This document shows positions 9,090-17,807 of a stretch of DNA of 64,000 bases, piece by piece. The notes beneath the pieces are model-generated. The model was not told the DNA's origin, did not search any database, and saw only the letters and a list, made by a program, of their open reading frames with translations. The stretch comes from Bacillota bacterium (GTDB lineage Bacteria > Bacillota > Bacilli > Bacillales > Cytobacillaceae). How positions within the stretch are numbered: position 1 is the stretch's first letter; each line of letters starts with the position of its first letter. The stretch covers positions 62,001 to 126,000 of the forward strand of contig JAUZPL010000002.1 in assembly GCA_030705955.1 (NCBI GenBank). Reading direction: 5' to 3'. Position numbers and translations under genes: made by a program.

Positions 9090-10034
9090 ATGGAACCATT
9101 ATTTTTAAAACCAGTTTTTAAGGAACGAATTTGGGGAGGAACAGCATTAGAAAAAGAATTTGGCTATTTGATTCCTTCTGATAAAACAGGTGAATGCTGG
9201 GCAATTTCTGCTCATCCAAACGGGCCTTCAATAATAGAAAATGGCTCATATACTGGAGTATCTCTGGACAATCTCTGGAAAGAGCACCCAGAACTTTTTG
9301 GAAATCCAACTGAGGAGGTTTTTCCTCTTTTAACGAAAATCTTAGATGCCAATATGGATTTATCTGTTCAAGTACATCCAGATGACACGTATGCAAATGA
9401 ACATGAAAACGGAGAATTGGGAAAGACTGAATGCTGGTATGTCATTGATTGTAAAGAGGATGCCGATATCATTGTTGGTCATACAGCGAAGACTAAAGAA
9501 GAGTTAGTAACCTTAACCCAAGAGGGAAAATGGAACCAATTACTTCGCAAAGTAAAAATTAAACCTGGTGATTTTTTCTATGTTCCAAGCGGAACGATTC
9601 ATGCTATTTGTGAAGGCACTCTTATCTTAGAAACACAACAAAGCTCTGATACCACGTATCGTGTATATGATTATGACCGCCGTGATGACAAGGGAAACTT
9701 AAGAGAGCTGCATTTAGATAAAGCAATTGGTGTTACAAATGTTCCACATCAAGATGCTGGGATGTCTCCTGTCCTTGAGACAAAAGAAAATACGACCATC
9801 ACTACCTATATAAAATCAGAATTTTTTTCTGTTTATAAATGGGATGTGAAAGGGAAAACTTGTTTTGCCTTTGATAATCAATACTTGCTTTTAAGTGTAA
9901 TTGAGGGTGAAGGATCCCTTATTAATAAAGAGGAAAAATACCCATTAACAAAAGGAACCCATTTCATTCTCCCTGTTGGATTTGGAGAATTTGAGCTTGA
10001 TGGAAATTTACAAATGATTGTGTCACATATGTAA
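9090..10034 (+). CDS. manA: Mannose-6-phosphate isomerase, class I
   Basis: 314 residues, the size of the short Bacillus isomerases (ManA/GmuF/Pmi). Opening FLKPVFKERIWGG, zinc-site residues in QVHPDD and KTECWY, and the substrate loop FYVPSGTIHAICEG are all present. It converts mannose-6-P to fructose-6-P. It forms an operon with the ROK kinase upstream: its ribosome site GGAGAG is inside the kinase gene. A hairpin terminator follows closely. Confidence 0.9.
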   Translation: MEPLFLKPVFKERIWGGTALEKEFGYLIPSDKTGECWAISAHPNGPSIIENGSYTGVSLDNLWKEHPELFGNPTEEVFPLLTKILDANMDLSVQVHPDDTYANEHENGELGKTECWYVIDCKEDADIIVGHTAKTKEELVTLTQEGKWNQLLRKVKIKPGDFFYVPSGTIHAICEGTLILETQQSSDTTYRVYDYDRRDDKGNLRELHLDKAIGVTNVPHQDAGMSPVLETKENTTITTYIKSEFFSVYKWDVKGKTCFAFDNQYLLLSVIEGEGSLINKEEKYPLTKGTHFILPVGFGEFELDGNLQMIVSHM

Positions 10035-10043
10035 GAAATAAAA

Positions 10044-10074
10044 GGCCAACTTGAAAAGAAGAGTTGGCCGTTTT
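10044..10074 (+). terminator. Terminator after manA
   Basis: GGCCAACT and AGTTGGCC form the stem; GTTTTC follows. Confidence 0.8.
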
Positions 10075-10097
10075 CTATATAAAGGAATGATGAATAA

Positions 10098-10790
10098 GTG
10101 AAAATGAAAGCTGTTTTTTTTGATTTGGATGATACGCTACATGACCACCAAAAACCTTTTGCAGATGCATTCAACAAAGTATTTCATATAAAGCTTCCAA
10201 TAGAAACACTCTACAAAAAATTTAGAGATTATAGTGATTTTCTTTGGGATAGCTATGTGAAAAATAATTTATCTTTGGTAGAGCTTCGACAACAAAGAAT
10301 TATGTTAGCTTTAAAGGACTATGAAATGGAAATTACTGAAAAACAAGCGCGGGACTTTCAAGATTACTATGAGTATTGCTTAAATCATCTAGAGTTATTT
10401 CCAAATACAGTAGAATTGCTTGAGAATATTAAGAAACTAGGTATGGGGGTTGGGATTTTATCAAATGGGCCGACTGAACATCAATTAAATAAGATCTCAT
10501 CCCTTGGACTAACCAAAATAATTGAAAGGGACCTTATTTTTATTTCCGATTCAGTTGGAGTGGCAAAACCTAATCCGGAAATTTTCATCCATGTAGCGAA
10601 CAAAGTTCATATTACTCCTAACGAACTGCTTTATGTCGGAGATTCATGGATAAATGATGTTGTCGCTCCCTCACAGGCAGGTTGGAGTGCCGTTTGGTTC
10701 AATCATCGGGGAAGAAAACCCGGTACAAAGCATACCCCTTTAGCTGAAATTAATGAATTATCTAAAATAGTAGAGGTTTTACGTGGATAA
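10098..10790 (+). CDS. HAD-family phosphatase (subfamily IA)
   Basis: 230 residues with all four HAD motifs: FFDLDDTLHD (nucleophile Asp), LSNG, Lys in VAKPNPEIF and LYVGDSWINDV. A helical cap between motifs I and II marks subfamily IA, close to YjjG/YfnB-like nucleotidases. GTG at 10098 lies 11 bases after AAAGGA; an ATG two codons on is the alternative. Substrate unknown; a house-cleaning phosphatase is plausible. Confidence 0.82.
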   Translation: MKMKAVFFDLDDTLHDHQKPFADAFNKVFHIKLPIETLYKKFRDYSDFLWDSYVKNNLSLVELRQQRIMLALKDYEMEITEKQARDFQDYYEYCLNHLELFPNTVELLENIKKLGMGVGILSNGPTEHQLNKISSLGLTKIIERDLIFISDSVGVAKPNPEIFIHVANKVHITPNELLYVGDSWINDVVAPSQAGWSAVWFNHRGRKPGTKHTPLAEINELSKIVEVLRG

Positions 10791-10794
10791 TAAA

Positions 10795-10828
10795 AAATGG
10801 GCATCAGATTTATCATTGATGCCCATTT
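10795..10828. terminator. Bidirectional terminator
   Basis: AAATGGGCATCA pairs with TGATGCCCATTT. The T-run is best on the minus strand (ATTTTTTATTA), where it would stop the lactonase gene; the plus side serves the HAD gene. Confidence 0.75.
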
Positions 10829-10863
10829 GACCTTTCATTCACTTAACAAGGAATGAAATCCCG

Positions 10864-11925
10864 CTAAACATGCAAAAATTTCACACAGACTGGGTATGGA
10901 ACCGTAAAATCGGATTGTAACAAAGTCAATCTCCCTGTCTCTGTATCTCGAGAATATAAGACAAGATTATGGGATTCCTGATTGGAAGAGACAACAAATG
11001 TTCCAGTTGGATCAATCATAAAATCCCTTGGCCAATCCCCTTCTGATGAAACACGTTCTACAATTAGAAGTTCACCAGTTTCTGCATCTACCTTAAATAC
11101 GGCAATACTATTATGACCACGGTTCCCCGCATAAACAAAACGTCCATCTGCTGAAAGATGAATGGCACTGCCTTGATTGTTTTCTTTAAAATCTTCTGGA
11201 ATTGTTGAAATGGCCTGTATCTGGTTGAAGCTTCCATTCTCTTCGTTATATTGTAGAGTCACTACCTCTGAACTAAACTCTGTCATCACGTAAGCAAACC
11301 TTTTGTTTGGATGAAAGTCAAGATGACGTGGACCGCTTCCAGGCTTAAATCCTAAACGACTAACCTCCATTAATTCCCCACTAGTTCCTATTTGGTATGT
11401 AATCAATTGATCACTACCTAACTCTATCACAGCCAGATATTTCTCATCAGGGGTTACTCCTGAAAAATGGGTATGCGGTTTTTCCTGTCTTGGATCAGGA
11501 CCAGACCCTTCATGTTGAATCACAGAAACATGAGATTTCAAGGAACCATTTTCTTGATTGACTAAATAGGACTCTACCGTTCCTTTATGATAGTTAGCAC
11601 TAAAAACAAAACGATTTTGGCTGTCCATACTAACGTGGCATGGGGAGGAACCTGGTGTAACTATTGAATTTAGGAAGGTTAGATCACCTGTTTGATTATC
11701 AATAGAGAAGCTAGCTACCCCGCCTTGATCTCCTTCTTTTGCCACAGCATAAAGGGTTTGATTATCCTGACTGATGGTAACGTATGTAGGGTTTTCTATA
11801 TGTCCAACAGCTCTAACATTTGTAATTGTGGCATTCTTTGTATCAAGTTCAAAGGCGTAAATCCCTTTGCTGTCTCCTTTTGTATAGGTACCAATATATC
11901 CTTTAAATTTTGTATTTGTGTTCAT
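10864..11925 (-). CDS. pgl: 6-phosphogluconolactonase-type beta-propeller (YkgB-like)
   Basis: 353 residues of a seven-bladed lactonase propeller: opening YIGTYTKGDSKGIYAFELD, repeated blade motifs such as NPTYVTIS and GSGPRHLDFHPN, and HTHFSGVTPDEKYL. The family includes B. subtilis YkgB, which hydrolyses 6-phosphogluconolactone in the oxidative pentose phosphate route. It is monocistronic, with terminators on both sides. Some relatives have other lactone substrates, so the exact substrate rests on family resemblance. Confidence 0.82.
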   Translation of the reverse strand: MNTNTKFKGYIGTYTKGDSKGIYAFELDTKNATITNVRAVGHIENPTYVTISQDNQTLYAVAKEGDQGGVASFSIDNQTGDLTFLNSIVTPGSSPCHVSMDSQNRFVFSANYHKGTVESYLVNQENGSLKSHVSVIQHEGSGPDPRQEKPHTHFSGVTPDEKYLAVIELGSDQLITYQIGTSGELMEVSRLGFKPGSGPRHLDFHPNKRFAYVMTEFSSEVVTLQYNEENGSFNQIQAISTIPEDFKENNQGSAIHLSADGRFVYAGNRGHNSIAVFKVDAETGELLIVERVSSEGDWPRDFMIDPTGTFVVSSNQESHNLVLYSRDTETGRLTLLQSDFTVPYPVCVKFLHV

Positions 11926-12006
11926 AGATTTTAGTACTCCTTATGTTATTTTTTCGTCTTAGTTTATCATAATATCTTTAGATTATTTAGCAAAAGAAAT
12001 AGCTTC

Positions 12007-12046
12007 AAAAAAGAGGATTCCCAAAAGTATTCAGGACTCCTCTTTT
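12007..12046 (-). terminator. Terminator of the HxlR regulator gene
   Basis: On the minus strand AAAAGAGGA and TCCTCTTTT form a hairpin followed by TTTTTTG. It lies about 40 bases past the regulator's stop. Confidence 0.65.
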
Positions 12047-12083
12047 AATTTAAATGGAATGAGACTGTTATGAATAAATGGTA

Positions 12084-12404
12084 TTATTCACTTTTAAGTT
12101 TTATCCAATTCTGTGACCATTTTTCCATTTCTCTTATGGCAGATTCTAAAGCCTTTCCCTTTTCTGTTAAAGAATATTCTATGCGAACCGGAGTTTCTGA
12201 ATAAACATCTCTTTTTACAATTCCCTCCTGTTCCAAATCTTTAAGCCGTTCAGACAATAGTCTCCCACTAATCGGAAGGGCTGACTCAATGGAACAGAAT
12301 CTTTGTGGTCCAAATAAAAGCTGATAAATAATTAAGCCATTCCAACGCTGGCTGATCATTTTCATGGCTTTCTCAAATTTAGGGCATAATGTCTTTTGAA
12401 TCAT
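12084..12404 (-). CDS. HxlR-family winged-helix transcriptional regulator
   Basis: 106 residues. The pattern KAMKMISQRWNGLIIYQLL ... ISGRLLSERLKDLEQEGIV is the HxlR winged helix. One Cys near the N terminus (TLCPKF) corresponds to the redox-sensing Cys of YodB and CatR, which respond to quinones and diamide. ATG at 12404 follows AGAGGTG by 7 bases; the TTG two codons earlier is too close to it. It is divergent from a DODA-type dioxygenase, and a palindrome lies in the shared promoter, so it probably represses that gene. Electrophile or quinone sensing is inference. Confidence 0.85.
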   Translation of the reverse strand: MIQKTLCPKFEKAMKMISQRWNGLIIYQLLFGPQRFCSIESALPISGRLLSERLKDLEQEGIVKRDVYSETPVRIEYSLTEKGKALESAIREMEKWSQNWIKLKSE

Positions 12405-12480
12405 TGTCAATCACCTCTATACCATTATTATAGCTAATTATAACTTCTAGTAAAATGATGTCCTCTTGTAATATGGATAC

Positions 12481-12509
12481 TTGACATTCCTTGATTACGA
12501 AAGTATAGT
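12481..12509 (+). promoter_or_regulatory. Sigma-A promoter of the dioxygenase gene
   Basis: TTGACA at 12481-12486 and TATAGT at 12504-12509 with a 17-base spacer; the gene starts 36 bases after the -10. Confidence 0.7.
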
Positions 12510-12525
12510 TACTTACATAAAGTAA
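12509..12525. promoter_or_regulatory. Candidate HxlR operator
   Basis: TTACTT-ACATA-AAGTAA, a perfect 6-bp inverted repeat starting at the end of the -10 box, so binding would cover the transcription start. It resembles TACT...AGTA operators of YodB-like HxlR proteins. Confidence 0.55.
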
Positions 12526-12544
12526 TTAAGAGGAGGAATATAAA

Positions 12545-13309
12545 ATGATCCCTTCACTATTTTTAGCACATGGGTCTCCAATGCTTGCTATAGAAGAGAC
12601 TGAATATACAAGATTTTTAGCTTCTTTAGGCAATAAAATAAAACCAAAGGTCATTGTCCTTTTTACAGCCCATTGGGAAAAGGATACTTTAACCATTTCT
12701 TCAACAGATGATATATATGAGACAATCTATGATTTTTATGGTTTTCCAGATGAACTTTATGAAGTAAAATATCCAGCACGCGGATCAAAAAAGCTTGCAG
12801 ATAAACTAAAAATGAAGTTTGAGCAAGAAGGAATTCCGGCTGAACTTGATTCAACTAGGGGGTTGGATCATGGATCATGGACCTTGCTTTATAAAATGTA
12901 TCCTAAAGCTGACATTCCAGTTGTTCAAATATCTGTTTCTCCATTTCTAAGCCCGGAAAAGCAGTATCAAATTGGGAAAGTACTAAAAGATTTAGGCAGT
13001 GAGGATATACTTGTAATTGGAAGTGGGGTAACAGTGCATAACCTGCGGATTATTAATTGGAGTGCAACTGAACCTGAACAATGGGCCATCGATTTTGATG
13101 ATTGGCTAATCGATAAAATTCAAAAACGTGATTTGGCTCATTTATATAATTATGAAAAATTAGCACCTAATGCAAGCCTTGCTGTTCCAAGACCAGAGCA
13201 TTTTGTTCCACTTTTTATTGCAATGGGAAGTGGACAAACAGATGAACCCCAAGTTATCCATAGAAGCTATGACCTTGGGACATTAAGCTATCTATGTTTT
13301 CAATTTTAA
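12545..13309 (+). CDS. DODA-type extradiol ring-opening dioxygenase
   Basis: 254 residues of the LigB class III family: SLFLAHGSPM with the first metal His, VLFTAHWE with the second, LDHGSWTLL, and IGSGVTVHNL near the end. The family opens catechol rings with non-heme iron or zinc (YgiD, plant DOPA dioxygenase). GAGGAGG stands before ATG. Adjacency to an HxlR regulator, common in Bacillaceae, points to detoxification of catechol or quinone compounds. The actual substrate is not known. Confidence 0.85.
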   Translation: MIPSLFLAHGSPMLAIEETEYTRFLASLGNKIKPKVIVLFTAHWEKDTLTISSTDDIYETIYDFYGFPDELYEVKYPARGSKKLADKLKMKFEQEGIPAELDSTRGLDHGSWTLLYKMYPKADIPVVQISVSPFLSPEKQYQIGKVLKDLGSEDILVIGSGVTVHNLRIINWSATEPEQWAIDFDDWLIDKIQKRDLAHLYNYEKLAPNASLAVPRPEHFVPLFIAMGSGQTDEPQVIHRSYDLGTLSYLCFQF

Positions 13310-13312
13310 TAT

Positions 13313-13356
13313 AAAAACAAGGCTGATTTTATTAAGAAATCAGCCTTGTTTTTTTA
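13313..13356 (+). terminator. Terminator of the dioxygenase gene
   Basis: ACAAGGCTGATTT pairs with AAATCAGCCTTGT, followed by seven T residues. Confidence 0.85.
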
Positions 13357-13591
13357 AAAGATATGAGAGGTAAACTATGAACTTAGTGAACTGTCTAGCT
13401 TCGAAGTAGAGGATGTGCAAGTGCCGACTTTGCCGCATGGATGCGGCGTTTTTCTTCAACCAGAGTGATCATGAAGCCCGGGTAAGGGTAGAAAGTCTAA
13501 AGACGGTCGTCATAGAAAAGTTCCTATTAAGAAAGTTTAACTTTATTAACGCACTAAGGCTAAGGACTTGGCGAACGCCAAGTTTTTCTAA
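13357..13591. other. Non-coding segment with two hairpins
   Basis: No convincing gene. It holds GCCGCAT-GG-ATGCGGC followed by GTTTTTC (13432-13454) and ACTTGGCG-AA-CGCCAAGT followed by TTTTTC (13566-13588), both terminator-shaped on the plus strand although the gene ending at 13592 is on the minus strand. The tract starting CTGTCTAGCTTCG resembles degenerate intergenic repeats of Bacillaceae. A 60-codon open frame at 13413 has no ribosome site and runs across the hairpins. Confidence 0.5.
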
Positions 13592-14635
13592 TTAATGTGC
13601 CATGACCATGCTGCCGTCATCCTTGCCATCCTTTGTTACCTTTAGTACTCCACTTGCTCCTTTTGTTGCATCATTAAATTGGTGATTAACGAACGGATAG
13701 CTGCCTTCTTTTGTTACTGTAAATTCTACTACTGCACCACCTGCTGCAGGAAGTAAAACAGTCTGCATCCCTTTTAAATGATTGTATGGATTTCCATCTA
13801 GGTAAACATCATCAAATAATGTACCAACGACGTGAAAACTGCTCGTTTCATTTGGGCCGACGTTTAACACGTAGAATCTAACTTTATCGCCGATTTTTGC
13901 AAGAAGTGGGTGATCGATAAGAGCTCCCACCGTACCACTTGTATTCAACTCTCCTGGTTTTAAAGCCTTTGTTGAGAAAACGACATACTTTGGTTTTCCA
14001 TTCGTCATATCGTTTATATCATTTGCTTTATACCATTCATTTTGAATGACAACATATTCACGATCTACTTCTTTATCAGTTGGATACCCATTCTTTGGCT
14101 TTACAATAATCATCCCGTGCATGCCATTGGCAATATGCTCAAGTACTGGCTGTGTGCCACAATGGTACATGAATACCCCCGCATTATCAGCTGGATAACT
14201 GAATGAACCACTTTTATTTGGCATTACACTGACAAAATCTTTAGATGGTGCGGCGTGTACAGCATGCATATCCATGCTATGTGGGATGGATGGGTCCATG
14301 TTTTTTAAAGTAAAGTTAATGGTATCGCCTTGATTTACCACAATGACTGGACCAGGAGCTTCCCCGTTAAATGTCCATGCTTTATATACATCACCTTTTG
14401 CAATTTCGATATTGGTGATCTGAGCTGTCATTTCAATATTTACTTCATGTTCACCAACACGCTGTATTTTAATAGGTGTAGGTTTTTGGTTTATATTCTT
14501 ATGAGGCTCGAAAACCTGCGAAGATGTTTGTGTTTTATTTTTTTGTTTTTCAGTTGTTTGATTGGATGTATTACAAGCACTTAAAATCAGGCCACAAGTA
14601 ACAAGAACCGATGCTAATTTCCCTACTGTACTCAT
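13592..14635 (-). CDS. nirK: Copper-containing nitrite reductase, lipoprotein
   Basis: 347 residues. A lipobox (LILSAC) gives a membrane-anchored extracytoplasmic protein. Two cupredoxin domains carry the whole NirK ligand set: HSMDMH (type 1 His, catalytic Asp, type 2 His), YHCGTQP...EHIANGM (type 2 His; type 1 Cys, His, Met), the catalytic His in SSFHVVG and the third type 2 His in FVNHQF. It reduces nitrite to nitric oxide. GGAGGG stands 6 bases before ATG. No nitric oxide reductase, maturation or nitrate reductase gene is adjacent. A laccase-like oxidase is less likely given the complete type 1/type 2 pattern. Confidence 0.85.
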   Translation of the reverse strand: MSTVGKLASVLVTCGLILSACNTSNQTTEKQKNKTQTSSQVFEPHKNINQKPTPIKIQRVGEHEVNIEMTAQITNIEIAKGDVYKAWTFNGEAPGPVIVVNQGDTINFTLKNMDPSIPHSMDMHAVHAAPSKDFVSVMPNKSGSFSYPADNAGVFMYHCGTQPVLEHIANGMHGMIIVKPKNGYPTDKEVDREYVVIQNEWYKANDINDMTNGKPKYVVFSTKALKPGELNTSGTVGALIDHPLLAKIGDKVRFYVLNVGPNETSSFHVVGTLFDDVYLDGNPYNHLKGMQTVLLPAAGGAVVEFTVTKEGSYPFVNHQFNDATKGASGVLKVTKDGKDDGSMVMAH

Positions 14636-14738
14636 GTAATTCCCTCCATGTATGAATAACCTTTATACCTTCAGTTTAACTTTTTCGTATATTCCATTAG
14701 TGATAAAAGTCACAGGAAATAAAAAGGAAGGTGAACAA

Positions 14739-14748
14739 TTTGTGAAAT
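14739..14748 (+). promoter_or_regulatory. Possible ResD-like site upstream of nirK
   Basis: TTTGTGAAAT is close to the ResD target TTTGTGAAT described for oxygen-limitation genes of B. subtilis, and GTGAAC repeats flank it on both sides. It lies about 100 bases from the nirK start in the divergent region. Confidence 0.3.
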
Positions 14749-14869
14749 AGTGAACGAAAGTTTTACCAACAAAAAGAACGAGTGTTTAGAACGAAGTAAT
14801 AGAAAGATCTTTTAAAAAGACTTAAAATAAATACAATGGGTTTTTCAACAAAGAGAGGTACAATAATAG

Positions 14870-16087
14870 ATGTTTTATATTTTTAAATCTTTTTCGACTG
14901 AATTAAAATTTTATTTAATAATGACTGCTTTGTTTTCCTTCGGGAATTCAATGTCAGGAGTTTTTCAAAGTATATTTCTTTGGAAGCTTGATAAAACATA
15001 TTCACTGCTTGCCCAATATAGTTTGTATTGGTCAGTTTCAATCATTGTTAGTTTTGGACTTTGTGCATGGCTTGCCCGAAAAACAAGTCCAATGATCACG
15101 ATGCGTTTAGGATTTCTGTTTTATTTGTTTGTCTATATTGTCATGCTTTTTTTTCATCAATCTTTAAATCAACATATAATTTTGTTAGGTGGAACAATGG
15201 GTCTTGCCTTAAGTTTATATTCTGTAGGCATGCATATGGCTATTTTGGATTTAACGACAAATGAAAAACGAGATCAATTTTTGTATATTCAAGGAACATT
15301 GACTACCATTGGAGGAATTATTGCTCCTCTATTATCGGGTATTTTAATCTCACATTTTAAAGGGATGCATGGGTATTTTGTTGTATTTGTAGCCACCTGT
15401 TGCTTTTTCATTATTGCTTTTATTGTTTCCTTGAAGGTGAAAGGGAAACCAATCGAATCAAAAAGCTATCTTTGGGAGGTTATCAGGAAACCATCAATGG
15501 AATGGAAAAAAATGTACCCGGTTATGTTTGCGGATGGTATTGTGTCAGGAACATTTGTAATGTTCCTAGTATCCATGATGACATTTAAAGTTGCAGGAGG
15601 GGAGTTAAATCTAGGGATTTTTAGTTCAACAGCACAAATTGTCTCTATTTTAACCTTTCTCATTCTAGCTAAATTTTCAAATCCTGAATACAGAATTGCT
15701 ATTTTTGCCATTGGTGGGGCTTGTATATTTTTAAGCTCTGTTTTATTATCCATTTTCCCCATTTTCATCACTTTAGTTCTTTTTGCTTTTATACAGCCCA
15801 TTTCAATGAATATGATAGGTACCTCAATGAGTGCCTTAATTTATGCCTCTATTGAAAAAGATCCCGAATATCGAGTAAAACGTCTTGACTACATAATCAT
15901 TCGGGAACTCCCGCTAGGATTTGGAAGAATCATAGGTATCTTTTTGTTTTTAATCATGCGGAATAACTTTCAGCTTGATCGGCTTTTACCCGTTTCTTTT
16001 AGTTCTTTTTCTATTGTTTATCTGCTGATGGTACCGTCTCTGTATGTTATTTGGAGAAATAGGAAACAATCAAAGGAGGTTATTTAG
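14870..16087 (+). CDS. Major facilitator superfamily transporter
   Basis: 405 residues with about 12 membrane helices and a short loop after helix 2 (ARKTSPMITMRLG), the usual MFS position. Substrate unknown. AGAGAGGT lies 10 bases before ATG. It is divergent from nirK and separated from the next gene by a terminator, so it is probably a single-gene unit. Similar 400-residue Bacillus carriers are annotated only as MFS efflux proteins. Confidence 0.75.
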   Translation: MFYIFKSFSTELKFYLIMTALFSFGNSMSGVFQSIFLWKLDKTYSLLAQYSLYWSVSIIVSFGLCAWLARKTSPMITMRLGFLFYLFVYIVMLFFHQSLNQHIILLGGTMGLALSLYSVGMHMAILDLTTNEKRDQFLYIQGTLTTIGGIIAPLLSGILISHFKGMHGYFVVFVATCCFFIIAFIVSLKVKGKPIESKSYLWEVIRKPSMEWKKMYPVMFADGIVSGTFVMFLVSMMTFKVAGGELNLGIFSSTAQIVSILTFLILAKFSNPEYRIAIFAIGGACIFLSSVLLSIFPIFITLVLFAFIQPISMNMIGTSMSALIYASIEKDPEYRVKRLDYIIIRELPLGFGRIIGIFLFLIMRNNFQLDRLLPVSFSSFSIVYLLMVPSLYVIWRNRKQSKEVI

Positions 16088-16119
16088 CTATTTCAAGTAT
16101 ATGGAATAGCCTTTTTTTT
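16087..16119 (+). terminator. Terminator of the MFS gene
   Basis: GCTATT and AATAGC form a short stem that includes the last base of the stop codon; CTTTTTTTTG follows. Confidence 0.65.
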
Positions 16120-16203
16120 GCCTTTTCACAAAACTTTTTCTCTAGACTTTCTTTGCTTTTTTTTGATACGATTTGAAAGGCAATGATTTAGGGGTGGTAT
16201 TTT

Positions 16204-17097
16204 TTGGAGATACGAGAGCAAGTATCTAAAAAAGTTTTGCTAATTAGTGTATGGAGTAATGTCCTCCTTGCTGTGGGAAAATGTATATTTGGCTATTTTG
16301 GACACAGTAATGCTGTTTTTGCGGATGGAATTCATTCTGGAACAGATGTATTTACTTCTATTATTGCTCTTTTCATTATAAAAATTTCAAATAAACCGGC
16401 AGATGAGGACCACCCATATGGTCATGGGAAAGCAGAAATAATGTCTTCTGGAATTGTGGGTGTTCTATTAATTATCATATCGTTATATTTAGGGTATGAG
16501 GGTATTATTGGATTAATCCAGCCTTTGGAAACACCTAAAGCTGTAACCTTATATGTAGCCTTGTTTTCATTTGTCTTTAAGCAGTTTTTATTTCGTTATT
16601 CATTAAAGATTGCAATCAAATACAATAGTAAAGCAGTTGAGGCCATTGCTATAGATCACAAGGCAGATATTGCAGCATCTTTTACAGCAGCTATAGGGGT
16701 TATTCTTTTTCAGGTAGGTTTACATAGGCATATAGAAATGCTTCTTTATAGTGATAAAGTGGCGAGTATTATTGTGGCTGGTTTAATTTTTAAAATGGCT
16801 ATTGAAATCATAGTGGAAACCATTGATATTTTACTGGAGCGAAATATTGATGGTGAAATTCTTGAGAATTTGAGCAAGATCATTTCGCAATTTGAAGAGG
16901 TAAAGAGGATTGACAAAATTCGTGCTAGAGAATATGGACATTATATCATTGTAGATGTAAGAATAGCGATTGACCATAATAGGACGATTAAAGAAGGACA
17001 TGACCTTGCCAAGGAAATAAAATTTACACTCATAGAAAAGTATACTAATATTGAAGAGGTATTAATTCATTTTAATCCATATTACCAAGAATCGTAA
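16204..17097 (+). CDS. Cation diffusion facilitator (CDF) metal efflux protein
   Basis: 297 residues. Six membrane helices with the metal site HSGTD..TS in helix 2, the signature DHPYGHGKAE, and HKADIAAS with the second Asp in helix 5, then a cytoplasmic ferredoxin-like domain (IDKIRAREYG ... IEEVLIHFNP). It exports divalent cations (Zn, Mn, Fe or Co) against protons. TTG at 16204 is the only sensible start: GGGGTGG stands 6 bases upstream and no ATG follows in the N-terminal region. It lies 13 bases before bdbD. Confidence 0.87.
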   Translation: MEIREQVSKKVLLISVWSNVLLAVGKCIFGYFGHSNAVFADGIHSGTDVFTSIIALFIIKISNKPADEDHPYGHGKAEIMSSGIVGVLLIIISLYLGYEGIIGLIQPLETPKAVTLYVALFSFVFKQFLFRYSLKIAIKYNSKAVEAIAIDHKADIAASFTAAIGVILFQVGLHRHIEMLLYSDKVASIIVAGLIFKMAIEIIVETIDILLERNIDGEILENLSKIISQFEEVKRIDKIRAREYGHYIIVDVRIAIDHNRTIKEGHDLAKEIKFTLIEKYTNIEEVLIHFNPYYQES

Positions 17098-17110
17098 TTG
17101 AGGTGTATTT

Positions 17111-17803
17111 ATGGCCAAAAGCTCTAAAAATGTTTCGAATTCCTCTTCAAAGTTTGTTTTCTGGATAATTGGATTGGTTGCCGTTTTTATTATTGGATTT
17201 ATTTTTTTAGGAAATCATTCAAAAACAGACATGAAGCCTAAAGGAACGATTGATTATTCCAATCAGCCATTTCTTGGCAGTAAATCCGCACCCGTTTCTA
17301 TTATTGAGTTTGGTGATTACAAATGCCCAAATTGCAAAAACTTTGCCGCAAATGTCATTCCGGTTATAAAACAAGAATTAGTAGATACTGGGAAAGCAAA
17401 GTTGTATTTTATGAATGATTCCTTTATAGCAACAGATTCTGTCCGTTCAGCCAAGTTTGCAGAATCTGTCTATCAAGAATTAGGCAATAAAACCTTTTGG
17501 AAATTCCATGATCTGCTTTATAAAAAACAGCCCGTTGGTGAGCAGTATGAAAAAATGGATGTTGAAGACGAAAAGTTTCTCACCTCTATTTTAAATGAAG
17601 TAGCACCTAAGGCTGATGTGGAAAAAGTAGTGAAGAATTTTGAAGAGAAAAAATCGGATGCAGCTTGGAAAAAGGATATGAATTTAGCTGATAAATTAAA
17701 TGTATCCGGAACACCAACCATATTCGTAGATGGTAAATTATTTAATGGAAAGACGCTAAATGATTTAGAGAAGCTGGTTGAAAAGTCAGCAAAGGGGAAA
17801 TGA
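17111..17803 (+). CDS. bdbD: Membrane-anchored thiol-disulfide oxidoreductase BdbD
   Basis: 230 residues: one N-terminal helix (16-34) anchoring a DsbA-like thioredoxin domain outside the cell, with active site C72-P-N-C75 and the cis-Pro loop SGTPTIFVDG. It introduces disulfides into exported proteins and is re-oxidised by BdbC, encoded immediately downstream. The pair serves, for example, competence pilin folding in B. subtilis. Position after a CDF gene suggests co-transcription. Confidence 0.9.
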   Translation: MAKSSKNVSNSSSKFVFWIIGLVAVFIIGFIFLGNHSKTDMKPKGTIDYSNQPFLGSKSAPVSIIEFGDYKCPNCKNFAANVIPVIKQELVDTGKAKLYFMNDSFIATDSVRSAKFAESVYQELGNKTFWKFHDLLYKKQPVGEQYEKMDVEDEKFLTSILNEVAPKADVEKVVKNFEEKKSDAAWKKDMNLADKLNVSGTPTIFVDGKLFNGKTLNDLEKLVEKSAKGK

Positions 17804-17807
17804 AAAT

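Noticed and set aside
9878-10177. Minus-strand frame across the end of manA and the terminator
   Set aside because: Antisense to two well-supported genes and their terminator; no ribosome site.
13413-13595. 60-codon frame with Cys-rich start
   Set aside because: Runs across two terminator-like hairpins, no ribosome site.
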